This document shows positions 15,931-24,941 of a stretch of 54,938 nt of DNA, piece by piece (position 1 is the first letter of the stretch; every line of letters starts with the position of its first letter). The translations under genes and the position numbers were made by a program. The stretch comes from an uncultured Asticcacaulis sp. Its GTDB lineage: Bacteria; Pseudomonadota; Alphaproteobacteria; Caulobacterales; Caulobacteraceae. Location of the stretch: NCBI GenBank assembly GCA_936940865.1, contig CAKZJB010000038.1:1-54938 (forward strand), read 5' to 3'. The notes beneath the pieces were generated by a model that did not search any database, was not told where the DNA came from, and was given only the letters and a program-made list of their open reading frames with translations.

Positions 15931-18284
15931 GCCAGGGTCTCCAGGAACGGCGCCATCCAGTCATTCGGGTCGTCGCCAACGGCGGCGCGGACCTCGTCCA
16001 GCAAGCGAATGGCGCTTTCCCGTCCGGACAGGACGTGTAGCAGCTCCGCTTCGCCGGTCAGGTCGAGGCGCGCCACGACGCTTTCGCGGCCGTGTTTGAT
16101 CAGAAAGCAGTGGGCGTGGTCGGGAAGGCCCCGGACCAGGTCGAACTCGTGCTGGGTCAGGCCGAAACCATCGACGTAATCCACCGCCTGGGCCCGCACA
16201 TTGGGCAGGAAGATATGGGTGGCGGCCTGTTCGACGATCGCCGAGGAGATGCGGCTGCTGAGGGCGTCCTGGGCGCTCTGCGTGACGAAACCCACCAGGC
16301 CGTTGCGCTTGCGGATCGTTTTTTCCCAGTCGCGGATACGCGCCACGAAGACGTCGTCGTCGAGCGCCTTCCAGCCTTCGTCGACAACGATGATGGCCGG
16401 CGATCCGTCCAGGCGTTCCTCGACGCGATGGAACAGGTACATCATGGCCGGGGTCCGCGTCGCCGGCGCGTCGAGCAACTGGGTCATGTCGAAGCCGACG
16501 ACAGGGGCGTCCAGGCCCACCTGGTCCTCGGCATTGTCGAACAGCCAGGCGTGCTCGCCGCTGCCGAACCAGGGCCTGAGCCGGGCATAAAGGTCGGTCG
16601 CCCTCGGCCGCTCGCTCCCCCGCAAAAGATCGGCAAAGGCGCGCAGACGCCGCAGGCTGGGCGGCGCATGGAAATTGGCGTCGACGGCGGCTTCGATCAC
16701 CGCCAGCTCCTCGGCGCCCGGCACGGCATCGGGCGAGACCAGGCGCGATACCCATTCGATCAGGAAGCGGCGGTTGGCGGGGGTGGCCTCCAGCGCCAGG
16801 GGATTGAGCCCCGAAGGCTCGCCGGGGCGAAGGGTGCGGTAGCGGCCGCCGACGGCGCGGATGAAGATCTCCGAACCGCGGTCCTTGTCGAAGAAGACGA
16901 GCCGGGGCCTGAACTTCAGGGCCTGGGCCAGCAGGAAGTTCAAGACCACGGTCTTGCCCGAGCCGGACGGGCCGATGACGCTGAAATTGCCGAGGTCGCC
17001 ATGGTGGAAATTGAAGAAATACGGCCCTGCGGCCGTCGTTTCCAGGACCGTGACCGCGTCGCCCCAGTGGCCGCGCGGCTCGCCGATGGCGAAATTGTGG
17101 AACGAGGCGAAGCTGGCGAAATTGCGTCCGGCGATCAGGGCGCGCCGGGTGATGAAGCGCATATTGCCCGGAAACTGCGCCCAGAAGGCGGGCTCCAGCG
17201 CCAGGTCCTCGCGCACGCCGACGATGCCGAGGTCGGCCAGCACCGCCTGGGCGTCGGCCAGGCCCTGCGCGACGTCGGCTTCGTTGCCGGCGCTCAGCAT
17301 CAGCGTCATGTGGTGTTCGCCGAAAACGGCGCGGCCTGCGGCCAGGTCGTCGCTGGCGCCGGCCAGTTCGTTGCGCAGCGTCACCGCCTCGTCGTCGCTG
17401 GCGCGCATGCGGCGCAACGCCAGGTTCACGCGCCTGAGCGCCGGATCGCGGTCGACGAAGGCGAAGCTCTGGGTCAGGACGAATTCGGCGGGCAGGCGCA
17501 GCAACTCATCGATCATGCCTGGCCGGGACGTTCCGGGATATTCCTTGATCGACAGGATGCCGAAATAGCGCCGGTCCTGCTCGGCATAGGGCGCCAGCTC
17601 GCCGGTATTGCGTCCGAAGGTCAGGCGGCGCGCCGGCACATGCGACGCCAGATTGCCTTGCGGCAGCAGCCGCGGCTGGCCTAAGCCGTTGTAGATCTGG
17701 GCCAGGAATTCGAGAATGCCGGAATAGCGCCGGTCGTCGCGCGCATAGACTCCGACCAGGCGCGGCCGGTAGGCCGAGAGCGACGCCATCAGAATCTCGC
17801 GCGCCTCGTTCAGGTCGCGCACCCCTTCGCGCAGATCGGCGTCGGCCTGGCCCGTATCGGCGGAAACGCCCTCCAGCAGGCGCTGGACCATGCCCTTGCG
17901 GCCCTGGACCGGCCGGCGCAGCAGCGTGACATAGATGTCGTTGACATAGAGGGCCTTGGCCTCCAGCCGCTTGTGCCACCGTTCGTTCAGGGCGCGGCTG
18001 AAAGCATCGTCGTAATGCGAGTCGAGCGCCGGTTCGACGCGGCGGCGCACGATGTGGTAATACAAGGCGAAGCGCGACGCACTCAGCGCCTTAAGCGCCG
18101 CATCCCTCAGGTCCTTGCGGTAATTGAGTTCACTGGTATCCGCGGTCTCGAACAGAAGACCCTTGAGCACGACGGTCTGCATCAGGACCTTGTCCTGCAG
18201 CATCACCGTGTGGTCGTCGACATGCGCAAGATACGGCAGACGGTCTCCGCCGCGGATTTCCTTTTCGTAAGCTACTCTGGTCAT
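15927..18284 (-). CDS. virB4: VirB4-type ATPase of a type IV secretion system
   Basis: 785 residues from ATG 18284, which overlaps the virB3 stop (ATGA); a GTG eight codons upstream is possible but lies inside virB3. The N-terminal CagE/TrbE-like domain is followed by the ATPase domain with Walker A GPSGSGKT (near 435) and Walker B IIVVDEGWKALDD (near 626), then the RKRNGLVGFVTQSAQDAL helix typical of VirB4. These are the largest ATPases of the system and work in pilus biogenesis at the inner membrane. Confidence 0.95.
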   Translation of the reverse strand: MTRVAYEKEIRGGDRLPYLAHVDDHTVMLQDKVLMQTVVLKGLLFETADTSELNYRKDLRDAALKALSASRFALYYHIVRRRVEPALDSHYDDAFSRALNERWHKRLEAKALYVNDIYVTLLRRPVQGRKGMVQRLLEGVSADTGQADADLREGVRDLNEAREILMASLSAYRPRLVGVYARDDRRYSGILEFLAQIYNGLGQPRLLPQGNLASHVPARRLTFGRNTGELAPYAEQDRRYFGILSIKEYPGTSRPGMIDELLRLPAEFVLTQSFAFVDRDPALRRVNLALRRMRASDDEAVTLRNELAGASDDLAAGRAVFGEHHMTLMLSAGNEADVAQGLADAQAVLADLGIVGVREDLALEPAFWAQFPGNMRFITRRALIAGRNFASFASFHNFAIGEPRGHWGDAVTVLETTAAGPYFFNFHHGDLGNFSVIGPSGSGKTVVLNFLLAQALKFRPRLVFFDKDRGSEIFIRAVGGRYRTLRPGEPSGLNPLALEATPANRRFLIEWVSRLVSPDAVPGAEELAVIEAAVDANFHAPPSLRRLRAFADLLRGSERPRATDLYARLRPWFGSGEHAWLFDNAEDQVGLDAPVVGFDMTQLLDAPATRTPAMMYLFHRVEERLDGSPAIIVVDEGWKALDDDVFVARIRDWEKTIRKRNGLVGFVTQSAQDALSSRISSAIVEQAATHIFLPNVRAQAVDYVDGFGLTQHEFDLVRGLPDHAHCFLIKHGRESVVARLDLTGEAELLHVLSGRESAIRLLDEVRAAVGDDPNDWMAPFLETLA

Positions 18285-18565
18285 GGACTGTAGGAATTGC
18301 ACCCCCACAGTTTCCGGTTCGGCACATGCGGACAGCGTGAGCTGGTCACGATCCAGATGTCGAAGATACGCGGATCATACAGGTGCGCGATCCAGCCCGC
18401 CAGGTGAATGACCAGCGCCGCGACGATGACCCAGAGGGCCTTGAAGATCAGGAACAGTTCCGTCGTGACGACGACGTTCGCGATCAGGAAGCTGTACGTT
18501 ACGCCCAGGAACATCTGCGGCTTGGTCAGGGCCACGAAAAGGCGGTCGCGGTCGAGCGTGTCCAT
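18281..18565 (-). CDS. virB3: VirB3 type IV secretion membrane protein
   Basis: 94 residues with the VirB3 start pattern (DRLFVALTKPQMFLGVTY) and two closely spaced hydrophobic helices between about 20 and 65. It sits between virB2 (3 bp upstream) and virB4 (ATGA overlap). VirB3 is a small inner-membrane protein that associates with VirB4 and the pilin. Confidence 0.9.
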   Translation of the reverse strand: MDTLDRDRLFVALTKPQMFLGVTYSFLIANVVVTTELFLIFKALWVIVAALVIHLAGWIAHLYDPRIFDIWIVTSSRCPHVPNRKLWGCNSYSP

Positions 18566-18568
18566 GGG

Positions 18569-18904
18569 TCAGAAACCGCCGTTGGCCGCCGTCTGGATGC
18601 CGGCGACGATGCTCGTAGCGCCGAACAGGATGAAGCAGCCGAGAATGACCGCCGCCCCATGGCGCCAGTTCAGGCGGCCCGTCAGCATCATGTAGCCGCA
18701 GAAGGCTACTGCGATCACCGCGACCACGGTCGCCGTGGTGCCCAGGAGAGTTCCCTGGATCCAGTGCAGCGCCCCGACGATGGCGCCCGATCCTTCAGGG
18801 TCGGCATAGGCTTGAGCGTGGGCCGGGGAAACAGCGGCAGCCGACAGGGCAAGCGCGCCGGCGGCCAGCCCCCGGGAAAGGGCGTGACGCAAGGTATTCT
18901 TCAT
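18569..18904 (-). CDS. virB2: VirB2/TrbC-type pilin with a signal peptide shared with the GH74 genes
   Basis: 111 residues from ATG 18904 (AGGAAGGA ribosome site upstream). The signal peptide is residues 1-31 (ending SPAHAQA), and the mature part has two hydrophobic helices (TTATVVAVIAVAFCGYMM and AAVILGCFILFGATSIVAG), as in VirB2 pilins. The first 14 residues, MKNTLRHALSRGLA, match those of the GH74 protein at 22045-24303 at 13 of 14 positions, and the DNA upstream is also related. It is the first gene of the virB operon. No virB1, virB5, virB7, virD4 or relaxase gene is visible nearby. Confidence 0.9.
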   Translation of the reverse strand: MKNTLRHALSRGLAAGALALSAAAVSPAHAQAYADPEGSGAIVGALHWIQGTLLGTTATVVAVIAVAFCGYMMLTGRLNWRHGAAVILGCFILFGATSIVAGIQTAANGGF

Positions 18905-19002
18905 GACTTCCTTCCTGTGGCTTATTTTTTTACCCGCAGCCGGCGCCATGTCACCGCGTGCATTTCGCGGCCGGCATTCCTCACAGGGGTGAGCCTGGCA
19001 CC

Positions 19003-19030
19003 AGCATACACCGCAAAGAATCATATGCAA
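19003..19030 (-). promoter_or_regulatory. Putative promoter of the virB operon
   Basis: Read on the minus strand: TTGCAT, 16 bp, TATGCT, about 95-100 nt before the virB2 start. The same element (TTTTGCATAT and a TAT-rich -10) stands at the same distance before both GH74 genes. The rest of the 392-bp gap 18905-19296 holds the virB2 leader and the GH74 terminator; I see no gene in it. Confidence 0.5.
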
Positions 19031-19243
19031 AACTTAATTTTAAAAGTAAATTCCAAGATGAGCGGCTTCAACTTTTGCGGCATTTTACGTGAAGCCCTTG
19101 AGGAACAAGCGTCGGACGCCCACTCTGCAAGTGTCGTCGCGCGCCATGAAGCGATCTGCTGGACATGTCCGGCGGCGTATGGCCCCACCGCGTCACACCG
19201 CGTGGACGTCAACTCGGCAAAAATCAGCTTAAGCCTTTGATTT

Positions 19244-19284
19244 ATAAAATTCCCGCCAAAGCGGTATCCGCTTTGGCGGGAAAG
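19244..19284 (-). terminator. Rho-independent terminator after the first GH74 gene
   Basis: TTCCCGCCAAAGCGG (19250-19264) and its exact complement (19268-19282) form a 15-bp stem with a 3-base loop. On the minus strand it is followed by TTTTATAAAT, 15 bp beyond the GH74 stop codon. Confidence 0.9.
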
Positions 19285-19296
19285 TCCCGTTTCATG

Positions 19297-21555
19297 TTAG
19301 TTGGCAGATGTGCCCATGATGATGCCATGGGCGCCGGCCTGGACGTAGACCGTCCCGAAGACCTTCGGATCGCCCGTGACCACGCCGAAGCCGCCATACT
19401 GGTGCTGGTTGTCGTTGATCTTGACCCAGTTGCTGCCGCCGTCGATCGAGCGGAACAGGCCAGACACGTTGTTCAGGGTTCCGGTCATGTAAATCGCCGG
19501 ATACCACTGGCCCGGCGCCGCCTTGCCGAAGCCGATCCCCTGGATCTGGGCCGAACCGGGGACCTGGGTCCAGGTTCCCCAGCCGCAGCCGGTGTTATGA
19601 TAGGCGCCGGTGTAACCGTAGAGCCAGATGTCGCAGCCGCGGCCGAACGGCGCCACGATCTGATCCGCCCAGGCAACCACACTGGCGGATTGCACCCAAC
19701 TGGCGCCCTTGTTGGTGCTGGTGTAGAACCTGCCCGTCGGACGGTCGTAGGCGAACAGGTTGGTCGCATTGTAGCCGTCCGCCGCCAGCCGCGATTGCGG
19801 CGGCAGAATGCCCGACAGCGAGGTCCACGAGTAACCGTTGTTCGTCGAAATAAACGGCGCGACGTTGCTGTCCCACGGCGCCCAGGCAATGGCGCCGCCA
19901 TCCGCCGTCACGGCGACCAGGCCGCCGCCTGTCGTAACTCCGGCGGGGACAGTGAAAGGGTTCCAGCTATAGCCGCCGTTGTAGGAGATTCCGCCGGGGA
20001 ACCCGCCATATTGGCCGACGCGCACGACGATGGTCGATGCGCTCTTGGCCCAGTCCAGGTTATCGGTATTACCGCCGCTGCCGCAGTTGGGGTTCTGGAA
20101 CGTGGAGGTGGGCGCCTGGTTGACGTTCGCGTGGTAGAAGCCGCACAGGTCGCCCATGCCGCTCAACAGAGGAACCGAGCCCCACGAAAATGCGCTGGGT
20201 GAGATCAGGGACAGCGGGACGCTCTCCTCGACGCCGTTTTCGTCAAGCTTGAAGTTGACAGTCCCGCCGCTGGCCGAGGCGGTAAGATTGCTGGTCGAGC
20301 GTATGCCGCCACCCCAGCTTACGAAGGCATGATCGGGATTGGCCGGATCCAGCGCCACACTGCTCCAGTTGCCGATGCTCGTCGAATTTCCGTTCCAGGG
20401 CGCGAAAGAATTGTCGAAGCTGGACTTCGCTGTGGCGTCGACCCAGGAGGCGCCGCCGTTCGTCGTGCGGAACAGGGCTTCGCCATGGCCGTCATAGCGG
20501 TCGATGCTCATGACGGCGACGACGCCCGGGCGGTTCGGATCGACCGACAGGCCGGAGAAGCCGTAGTCAGTGTACCAGCCGGCCAGTTGCTGGCTGTCGT
20601 TCGGCGGGGTGATGTTGGTCCAGCTGTTGCCGGCGATGTTATACTTCCACACCTGGCCGTGGTTCAGGCCGCCCGGGCCAAAACCAGTGGACGTCGAGCC
20701 GACCGAGTAGGTGATGTAGAGATTGCCGTCCGGCCCGATCTGGCCGCGTTGCGGAAATTCGCCGGCCGGAGCTCCGGGGACCACGGACCAGGTCGCGCCC
20801 CCATTGAGGCTTTGATAAAGCGTAGCGCCCGAATTGACAGCGGCCTGTGTACTGACACCCGCGAAGATTCTTTGCGTGGCCTGGCCCGACGCACTCGACG
20901 GCTTGTAGAGGGCGATGAAGCTGACGCCCGCGCCGGTGTCGTCGCTGGACAGGGCGGGGAAGCTCGTGACCTTGGACCAGCCCCAGCCGCCATTGGTGCT
21001 CTTCCACAGGCCGTTGGTCGCGCTGTTGCCGGAGGTATTGGCGGTTCCATAAAACAGGATATTGCCGCTATTCGGGTCCACTTGCAGGCGCTCGCCGACA
21101 TTGCGGCCACTGCCGTTGCCGTTGACCGGAAAGTTCAGCGACACGATATTGAAGTTCGCGCCCTGGTCCGACGAGATCGCTACCATACCGCAGCATTGCG
21201 TGGCAGATCCGCCACCGACCAAATAGAGCATCTGGGTATTGTTGGGATCGATGGCGATCGCGTCGACGCCATTAAGACCGCCCTGGCTGGCCGGCAGGGC
21301 ACTGAGCAACTGGGTCCAGGTGCTGGTCGCGGAATTGTAGCGGTAGGCGCCGCCGACGTCGGTGCGGGCATAGAACAGGCCCTGCTGCCCCGGATGTGAG
21401 ATGATGGCCGGCACATAGCCGCCGCCGCCGATCTTCACGTTTTGCCATGTGTAGCTCTGGGCACTGGCCGGCGAGACCGTGCACAAGGCAGCCGAGACCA
21501 TGACCGCACCCGCGGCCAGCCCTTGCAATAGAATATTACGCAGCGTTTTTTTCAT
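19297..21555 (-). CDS. GH74 xyloglucanase-type glycoside hydrolase 1 (secreted)
   Basis: 752 residues from ATG 21555 (AGGAAGGA upstream); seven further in-frame codons upstream are leader sequence shared with virB2. Signal peptide 1-33 ends SPASAQS. The mature protein starts with the GH74 signature VKIGGGGYVPAIISHPGQQG and ARTDVGGAYRYN, in which Asp66 is the expected catalytic residue; the second is probably Asp552 in AVTADGGAIAWAP. BNR-like repeats (STNGGWGWSKV, SLNGGATWSVV, TTNGGASWVDA) build the two seven-bladed propellers of the family. Length fits one catalytic module without a binding domain. The family cleaves xyloglucan backbones, endo or at the reducing end. Its tandem paralogue lies upstream. 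Confidence 0.93.
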   Translation of the reverse strand: MKKTLRNILLQGLAAGAVMVSAALCTVSPASAQSYTWQNVKIGGGGYVPAIISHPGQQGLFYARTDVGGAYRYNSATSTWTQLLSALPASQGGLNGVDAIAIDPNNTQMLYLVGGGSATQCCGMVAISSDQGANFNIVSLNFPVNGNGSGRNVGERLQVDPNSGNILFYGTANTSGNSATNGLWKSTNGGWGWSKVTSFPALSSDDTGAGVSFIALYKPSSASGQATQRIFAGVSTQAAVNSGATLYQSLNGGATWSVVPGAPAGEFPQRGQIGPDGNLYITYSVGSTSTGFGPGGLNHGQVWKYNIAGNSWTNITPPNDSQQLAGWYTDYGFSGLSVDPNRPGVVAVMSIDRYDGHGEALFRTTNGGASWVDATAKSSFDNSFAPWNGNSTSIGNWSSVALDPANPDHAFVSWGGGIRSTSNLTASASGGTVNFKLDENGVEESVPLSLISPSAFSWGSVPLLSGMGDLCGFYHANVNQAPTSTFQNPNCGSGGNTDNLDWAKSASTIVVRVGQYGGFPGGISYNGGYSWNPFTVPAGVTTGGGLVAVTADGGAIAWAPWDSNVAPFISTNNGYSWTSLSGILPPQSRLAADGYNATNLFAYDRPTGRFYTSTNKGASWVQSASVVAWADQIVAPFGRGCDIWLYGYTGAYHNTGCGWGTWTQVPGSAQIQGIGFGKAAPGQWYPAIYMTGTLNNVSGLFRSIDGGSNWVKINDNQHQYGGFGVVTGDPKVFGTVYVQAGAHGIIMGTSAN

Positions 21556-21660
21556 GATGTCCTTCCTGTGGCTCATTTATTGCCAATGGTCGGATCGCAG
21601 GACACCGCAGGCAGGTGGCGGCCGGCGATCCGCGCATGGGCAAATCTTGTTATTGCCACG

Positions 21661-21687
21661 AGGATACATTTATTTTTTTATATGCAA
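21661..21687 (-). promoter_or_regulatory. Putative promoter of GH74 gene 1
   Basis: Minus-strand TTGCAT, 15 bp, TATCCT, about 105 nt before the start codon, embedded in TTTGCATATA. The gap 21556-22044 otherwise contains the terminator of GH74 gene 2 and no convincing ORF. Confidence 0.5.
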
Positions 21688-21923
21688 AGTGATTTTTTAT
21701 ATGTGGAATAAAAACGCTTGGGAGTTGAATACTTGGCCGTCGATATTGAAGCTGCCGTCTCTTAGTAAATAAGGCGAAGATTTATGAGCATCGGTAGCGG
21801 GTTAATGCCGCCCGGCGCCAAAGTCTTTCCCGCCAGAGTGGACGCCGGCCCGCGACAGAACATGCGAAGAAAGGAATTCACGCCTTTGCGTGTGCCGGCC
21901 CGGATGCCACGCCCGCGTTTCAT

Positions 21924-21962
21924 ACAAAAACATTGCCCGCTTCCGGGGAAGCGGGCAATGCG
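21924..21962 (-). terminator. Rho-independent terminator after the second GH74 gene
   Basis: CATTGCCCGCTTCC (21931-21944) and its exact complement (21947-21960) form a 14-bp stem with a 2-base loop. On the minus strand TTTTTG follows. It lies about 85 bp after the stop at 22045, so the two GH74 genes have separate transcripts. Confidence 0.88.
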
Positions 21963-22044
21963 TTTCAAGCCTCAGTCGTCGGAGCGTCCTTAAGCCTCAC
22001 GGTTGTCCGCTCCGGCTGGAACGCTCCGGTCCGTTACATCAGCA

Positions 22045-24303
22045 TCAGTTCGGCGACGAACCCACGATGACACCACGGCCTTCATTGGTGGCGCCGTAGA
22101 CAGTGCCGAAGGTCTTCGGATCGCCCGTCAGCATGCGGAAGCCGCCGTATTGGTGCGCGCTGTCGTCGATCCGCGCCCAGCTGTTACCGCCGTCGACCGA
22201 GCGGAAGACGCCGGTGACGCTGTTATAGGTGCCGGCGACGTAAATGGCCGGGTAGGACTGGCCGGACGCCGCCTTGCCGAAGCCCATGGCCTGCACGCTG
22301 GTCGGTCCCGAAAGCGTCGTCCAGGTCCCGGTGCCGCAGGTCGTGTTGTGCACCAGGCCGCTATAGCCGTAGAGCCAGACGTCGCAGGACTTGCCGAACG
22401 GCGTGGTCAAGGTGTGCCACGCGATCGGCGTGACAGGCTGGGTCCAGCTCACACCCTTGTTGGTGCTGATATAGACCTTACCGGTCGTGCGATCGTACGC
22501 ATAGAAGTTGTTGACGTTCGCGCCGTCGGCCACCACGGCGAGACCGGCCGGCAGCGAGGTCGAGCTCCAGCTGCTGCCGCTGCTGAGCGAAACGATCGGT
22601 GCAACGCCGCTGTCACCGGGCGCCCAGACGATGGAGCTGCCGTCGGCGTTGATGGCGACGTTGCCGTTGCCGCCCGTGATATTGGACGGGATGCCGGAGA
22701 ACGGCGACCAGCTGTAGCCGCCGTTCCACGAGATGGCGCCGGCAGGGCTTCCGTTGCCGACGCGCACCATGATGCTGGGCGTGCTCTTGGCCCAGTCGAC
22801 GGAGGTGGTGTTGCCGCAGGACGGATTCGAGTGCGCCGCGGCGGGGGCCGCAGTCAGGCTGGAGTGGAAGAAGCCGCACACATCGCCCATGCCGGTCACC
22901 AGCGGAACCGAACCGCCCCACGAGAAGACGCCTGGAGACGCCAGGCTGAGCGGAACCGTCTCCTCCACGCCGTTTTCATCGAGTGCGAAGTTGACGGTCG
23001 CGCCGCTGGCCGACGCCGTCAGGTTCTGGGTCGACATGATGCCGCCGCCCCACGTCACGAAGGCGTGGTTCTGGTTGAACGGATCGAGCGCCACGCCGCT
23101 CCAGTTGCCGATATAGCCGCGGGTGCCGTTCCAGGGCGCAGCGGTAAGGTCGAAGCTGGACTTCGCCGTGGCATCGACCCAGGACGTGCCGCCGTTGGTC
23201 GTGCGGAACAGGGACTCGCCATGGCCGTCATAGCGGTTGACGGACATGACGGCCACGGTGCCCGAATGCGCCGGATCGACCGACAGGCCCGAGATACCGT
23301 AGTCGGCGAACCAGCCGGCGAGGGCCTGGCTGTCGTTCGGCGGCGTGATGTTGGTCCAGTTGCCGCCGGCAACATTGTACTTCCACACCTGGCCGTGGTT
23401 CAGGCCATCCGGGCCCCAGCCGCTGGACGACGAATCGTGCTGCGAAAAGGTGACGTAAAGGTTGCCGTCCGGACCGATCTGGCCCTGTTGCGGGAGCTGA
23501 TTCGTTGGTGCGCCCGAAACCACTGACCAGGTATTGCCGCCGTCGGTGCTGCGGTAAATCGTGGCGCCGGTGCTGGCGGCCTGCGGAGTGCTGACGCCGG
23601 CGAAGATGGTCTTCGTGGCCTGGCCGGACGCGCTCGACGGCTTGTAATAGGCGACAAAACTGACGCCCGCGCCGGTGTCGTTGTTCGACATGGCTGGGAA
23701 GCCCGAGACCTTCGACCAATGCGCGCCGCTATCGGTGCTCTTCCACAGGCCGTTGGACGAGGCCCAGGCCGACGTGTTGGCCGTGCCAAGGAAAAGGGTG
23801 GAACCCAGGTTCGGGTCGACTGCCAGGCGCGGGCCGACATTGCGGCCGCGCTCGTTGCCGTTCACCTCGAAGGTCAGCGGCGAGATGGTGAAGCTGGCGC
23901 CCTGATTGTTCGAGATTAGCACCGCGCCGCAGCAGTTGGTTTGCCAGTCGTGGCCGCCGCCGGCCAACAAATAGAGCTTTTGGGTATTGTTCGGATCGAT
24001 GGCCATCCCATCGACGAAATCATAGGCGGCCTGGCTCGGCGTCAGCCAGTCGAGCAGGGGCACCCAGGTGCTGTTCGAGGGATTATAGCGATAGGCGCCG
24101 CCCACGTCGGTACGCGCATAGAACAGACCTTGCTGACCCGGATGGGCAATGATTTCGGGGACGTAGCCACCGCCGCCGATCTTGACGGTCTGCCAAGTGT
24201 AGCTCTGGGCGCTGGCGGGGGAAACTGTGGAAACCGCGGCCGTGGCGACAAACGCGCCTATGGCCAGCCCCCGCAAGAGGGCGTGACGCAGGGTATTTTT
24301 CAT
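22045..24303 (-). CDS. GH74 xyloglucanase-type glycoside hydrolase 2 (secreted)
   Basis: 752 residues from ATG 24303 with the same leader and ribosome site as GH74 gene 1. Signal peptide 1-33 (ending SPASAQS), then TVKIGGGGYVPEIIAHPGQQG and ARTDVGGAYRYN (Asp66), and AINADGSSIVWAP (Asp554) as probable second catalytic residue. BNR-type repeats recur (STDSGAHWSKV, STDGGNTWSVV, TTNGGTSWVDA). It is clearly a paralogue of gene 1 over its full length. Differences cluster in loops such as GGGHDWQTNCCG versus GGGSATQCCG, which in this family shape substrate preference. Two copies with separate promoters may differ in cleavage pattern. Confidence 0.93.
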   Translation of the reverse strand: MKNTLRHALLRGLAIGAFVATAAVSTVSPASAQSYTWQTVKIGGGGYVPEIIAHPGQQGLFYARTDVGGAYRYNPSNSTWVPLLDWLTPSQAAYDFVDGMAIDPNNTQKLYLLAGGGHDWQTNCCGAVLISNNQGASFTISPLTFEVNGNERGRNVGPRLAVDPNLGSTLFLGTANTSAWASSNGLWKSTDSGAHWSKVSGFPAMSNNDTGAGVSFVAYYKPSSASGQATKTIFAGVSTPQAASTGATIYRSTDGGNTWSVVSGAPTNQLPQQGQIGPDGNLYVTFSQHDSSSSGWGPDGLNHGQVWKYNVAGGNWTNITPPNDSQALAGWFADYGISGLSVDPAHSGTVAVMSVNRYDGHGESLFRTTNGGTSWVDATAKSSFDLTAAPWNGTRGYIGNWSGVALDPFNQNHAFVTWGGGIMSTQNLTASASGATVNFALDENGVEETVPLSLASPGVFSWGGSVPLVTGMGDVCGFFHSSLTAAPAAAHSNPSCGNTTSVDWAKSTPSIMVRVGNGSPAGAISWNGGYSWSPFSGIPSNITGGNGNVAINADGSSIVWAPGDSGVAPIVSLSSGSSWSSTSLPAGLAVVADGANVNNFYAYDRTTGKVYISTNKGVSWTQPVTPIAWHTLTTPFGKSCDVWLYGYSGLVHNTTCGTGTWTTLSGPTSVQAMGFGKAASGQSYPAIYVAGTYNSVTGVFRSVDGGNSWARIDDSAHQYGGFRMLTGDPKTFGTVYGATNEGRGVIVGSSPN

Positions 24304-24414
24304 GATGTCCTTCCTGTGTTTCGGCCCAAAGTCGGCGCCCGTGACACCGCAGGCGGTCCTGCAGCCGGCATTCTCAACTCAGGGCGGGCTTGATTTTATT
24401 TTTGACCCTGACCG

Positions 24415-24441
24415 ATGATACACGGAAATAGCCATATGCAA
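24415..24441 (-). promoter_or_regulatory. Putative promoter of GH74 gene 2
   Basis: Minus-strand TTGCAT, 15 bp, TATCAT, about 110 nt before the start codon, within TTTTGCATATG. Same layout as at 19003 and 21661. Confidence 0.5.
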
Positions 24442-24793
24442 AATAGAATTTTATATACGCAATTTTTGGTCGTTATCTTCTAGTGGCGATTTTGGCTGGG
24501 ATAGGAAGTATTCCATATCGAACCGAAGTTTTCGCGGCGCAGAAATTATCTTTAATGGCTTTAATTGCCATATATAAAATAAATGGTGGCGGTGTTATTT
24601 TGCCGCGGATACATTCGGCTTTGTCATCTCCGCCGGGATTTCGGCGAAGGTCGGCAGGTTTCGGCAGGCGCCGAACCCGAGATGTTCCGGCCGGAGCGCA
24701 ATCCGGCCGTGCCGCGCAAACTGGCGCGGACGCCGTGCAGCGGCCCTTCCGGCCGAGTCGCCGTTGGCGTGACCGTGTGGTCTGCGTCAGCTT

Positions 24794-24835
24794 ATACCGA
24801 CAGCGATTGACTTTGACTCTGTCGCCTTTGGCAAG
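24794..24835. repeat. 42-bp palindromic intergenic repeat, copy 2
   Basis: Same element as 6315-6356, with an identical central 25-base core (GCGA, loop TTGACTTTGACTCTG, TCGCC) and three base differences, all in the arms. It lies in the 1186-bp gene-free stretch 24304-25489, which also holds the GH74 promoter, the island end and two inverted repeats. Confidence 0.75.
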
Positions 24836-24941
24836 CCCAAAGGCTGCGAAAGACTTTCGAGATAGGGCCTTGCGAGCGTTTGCAGGCGATCCTGCCGCCA
24901 CAATTTTTGAGTCTGTAACCGGAGAATTTCGCTAAGCCGCT

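Noticed and set aside
16092-17684. 530-codon plus-strand frame
   Set aside because: Antisense to virB4, which has both Walker motifs and operon coupling.
20329-23526. Long plus-strand frames opposite both GH74 genes (20329-21399 and 22003-23526)
   Set aside because: The two shadows resemble each other only because the GH74 genes are paralogues; composition is low-complexity Ala/Val/Gly/Arg.
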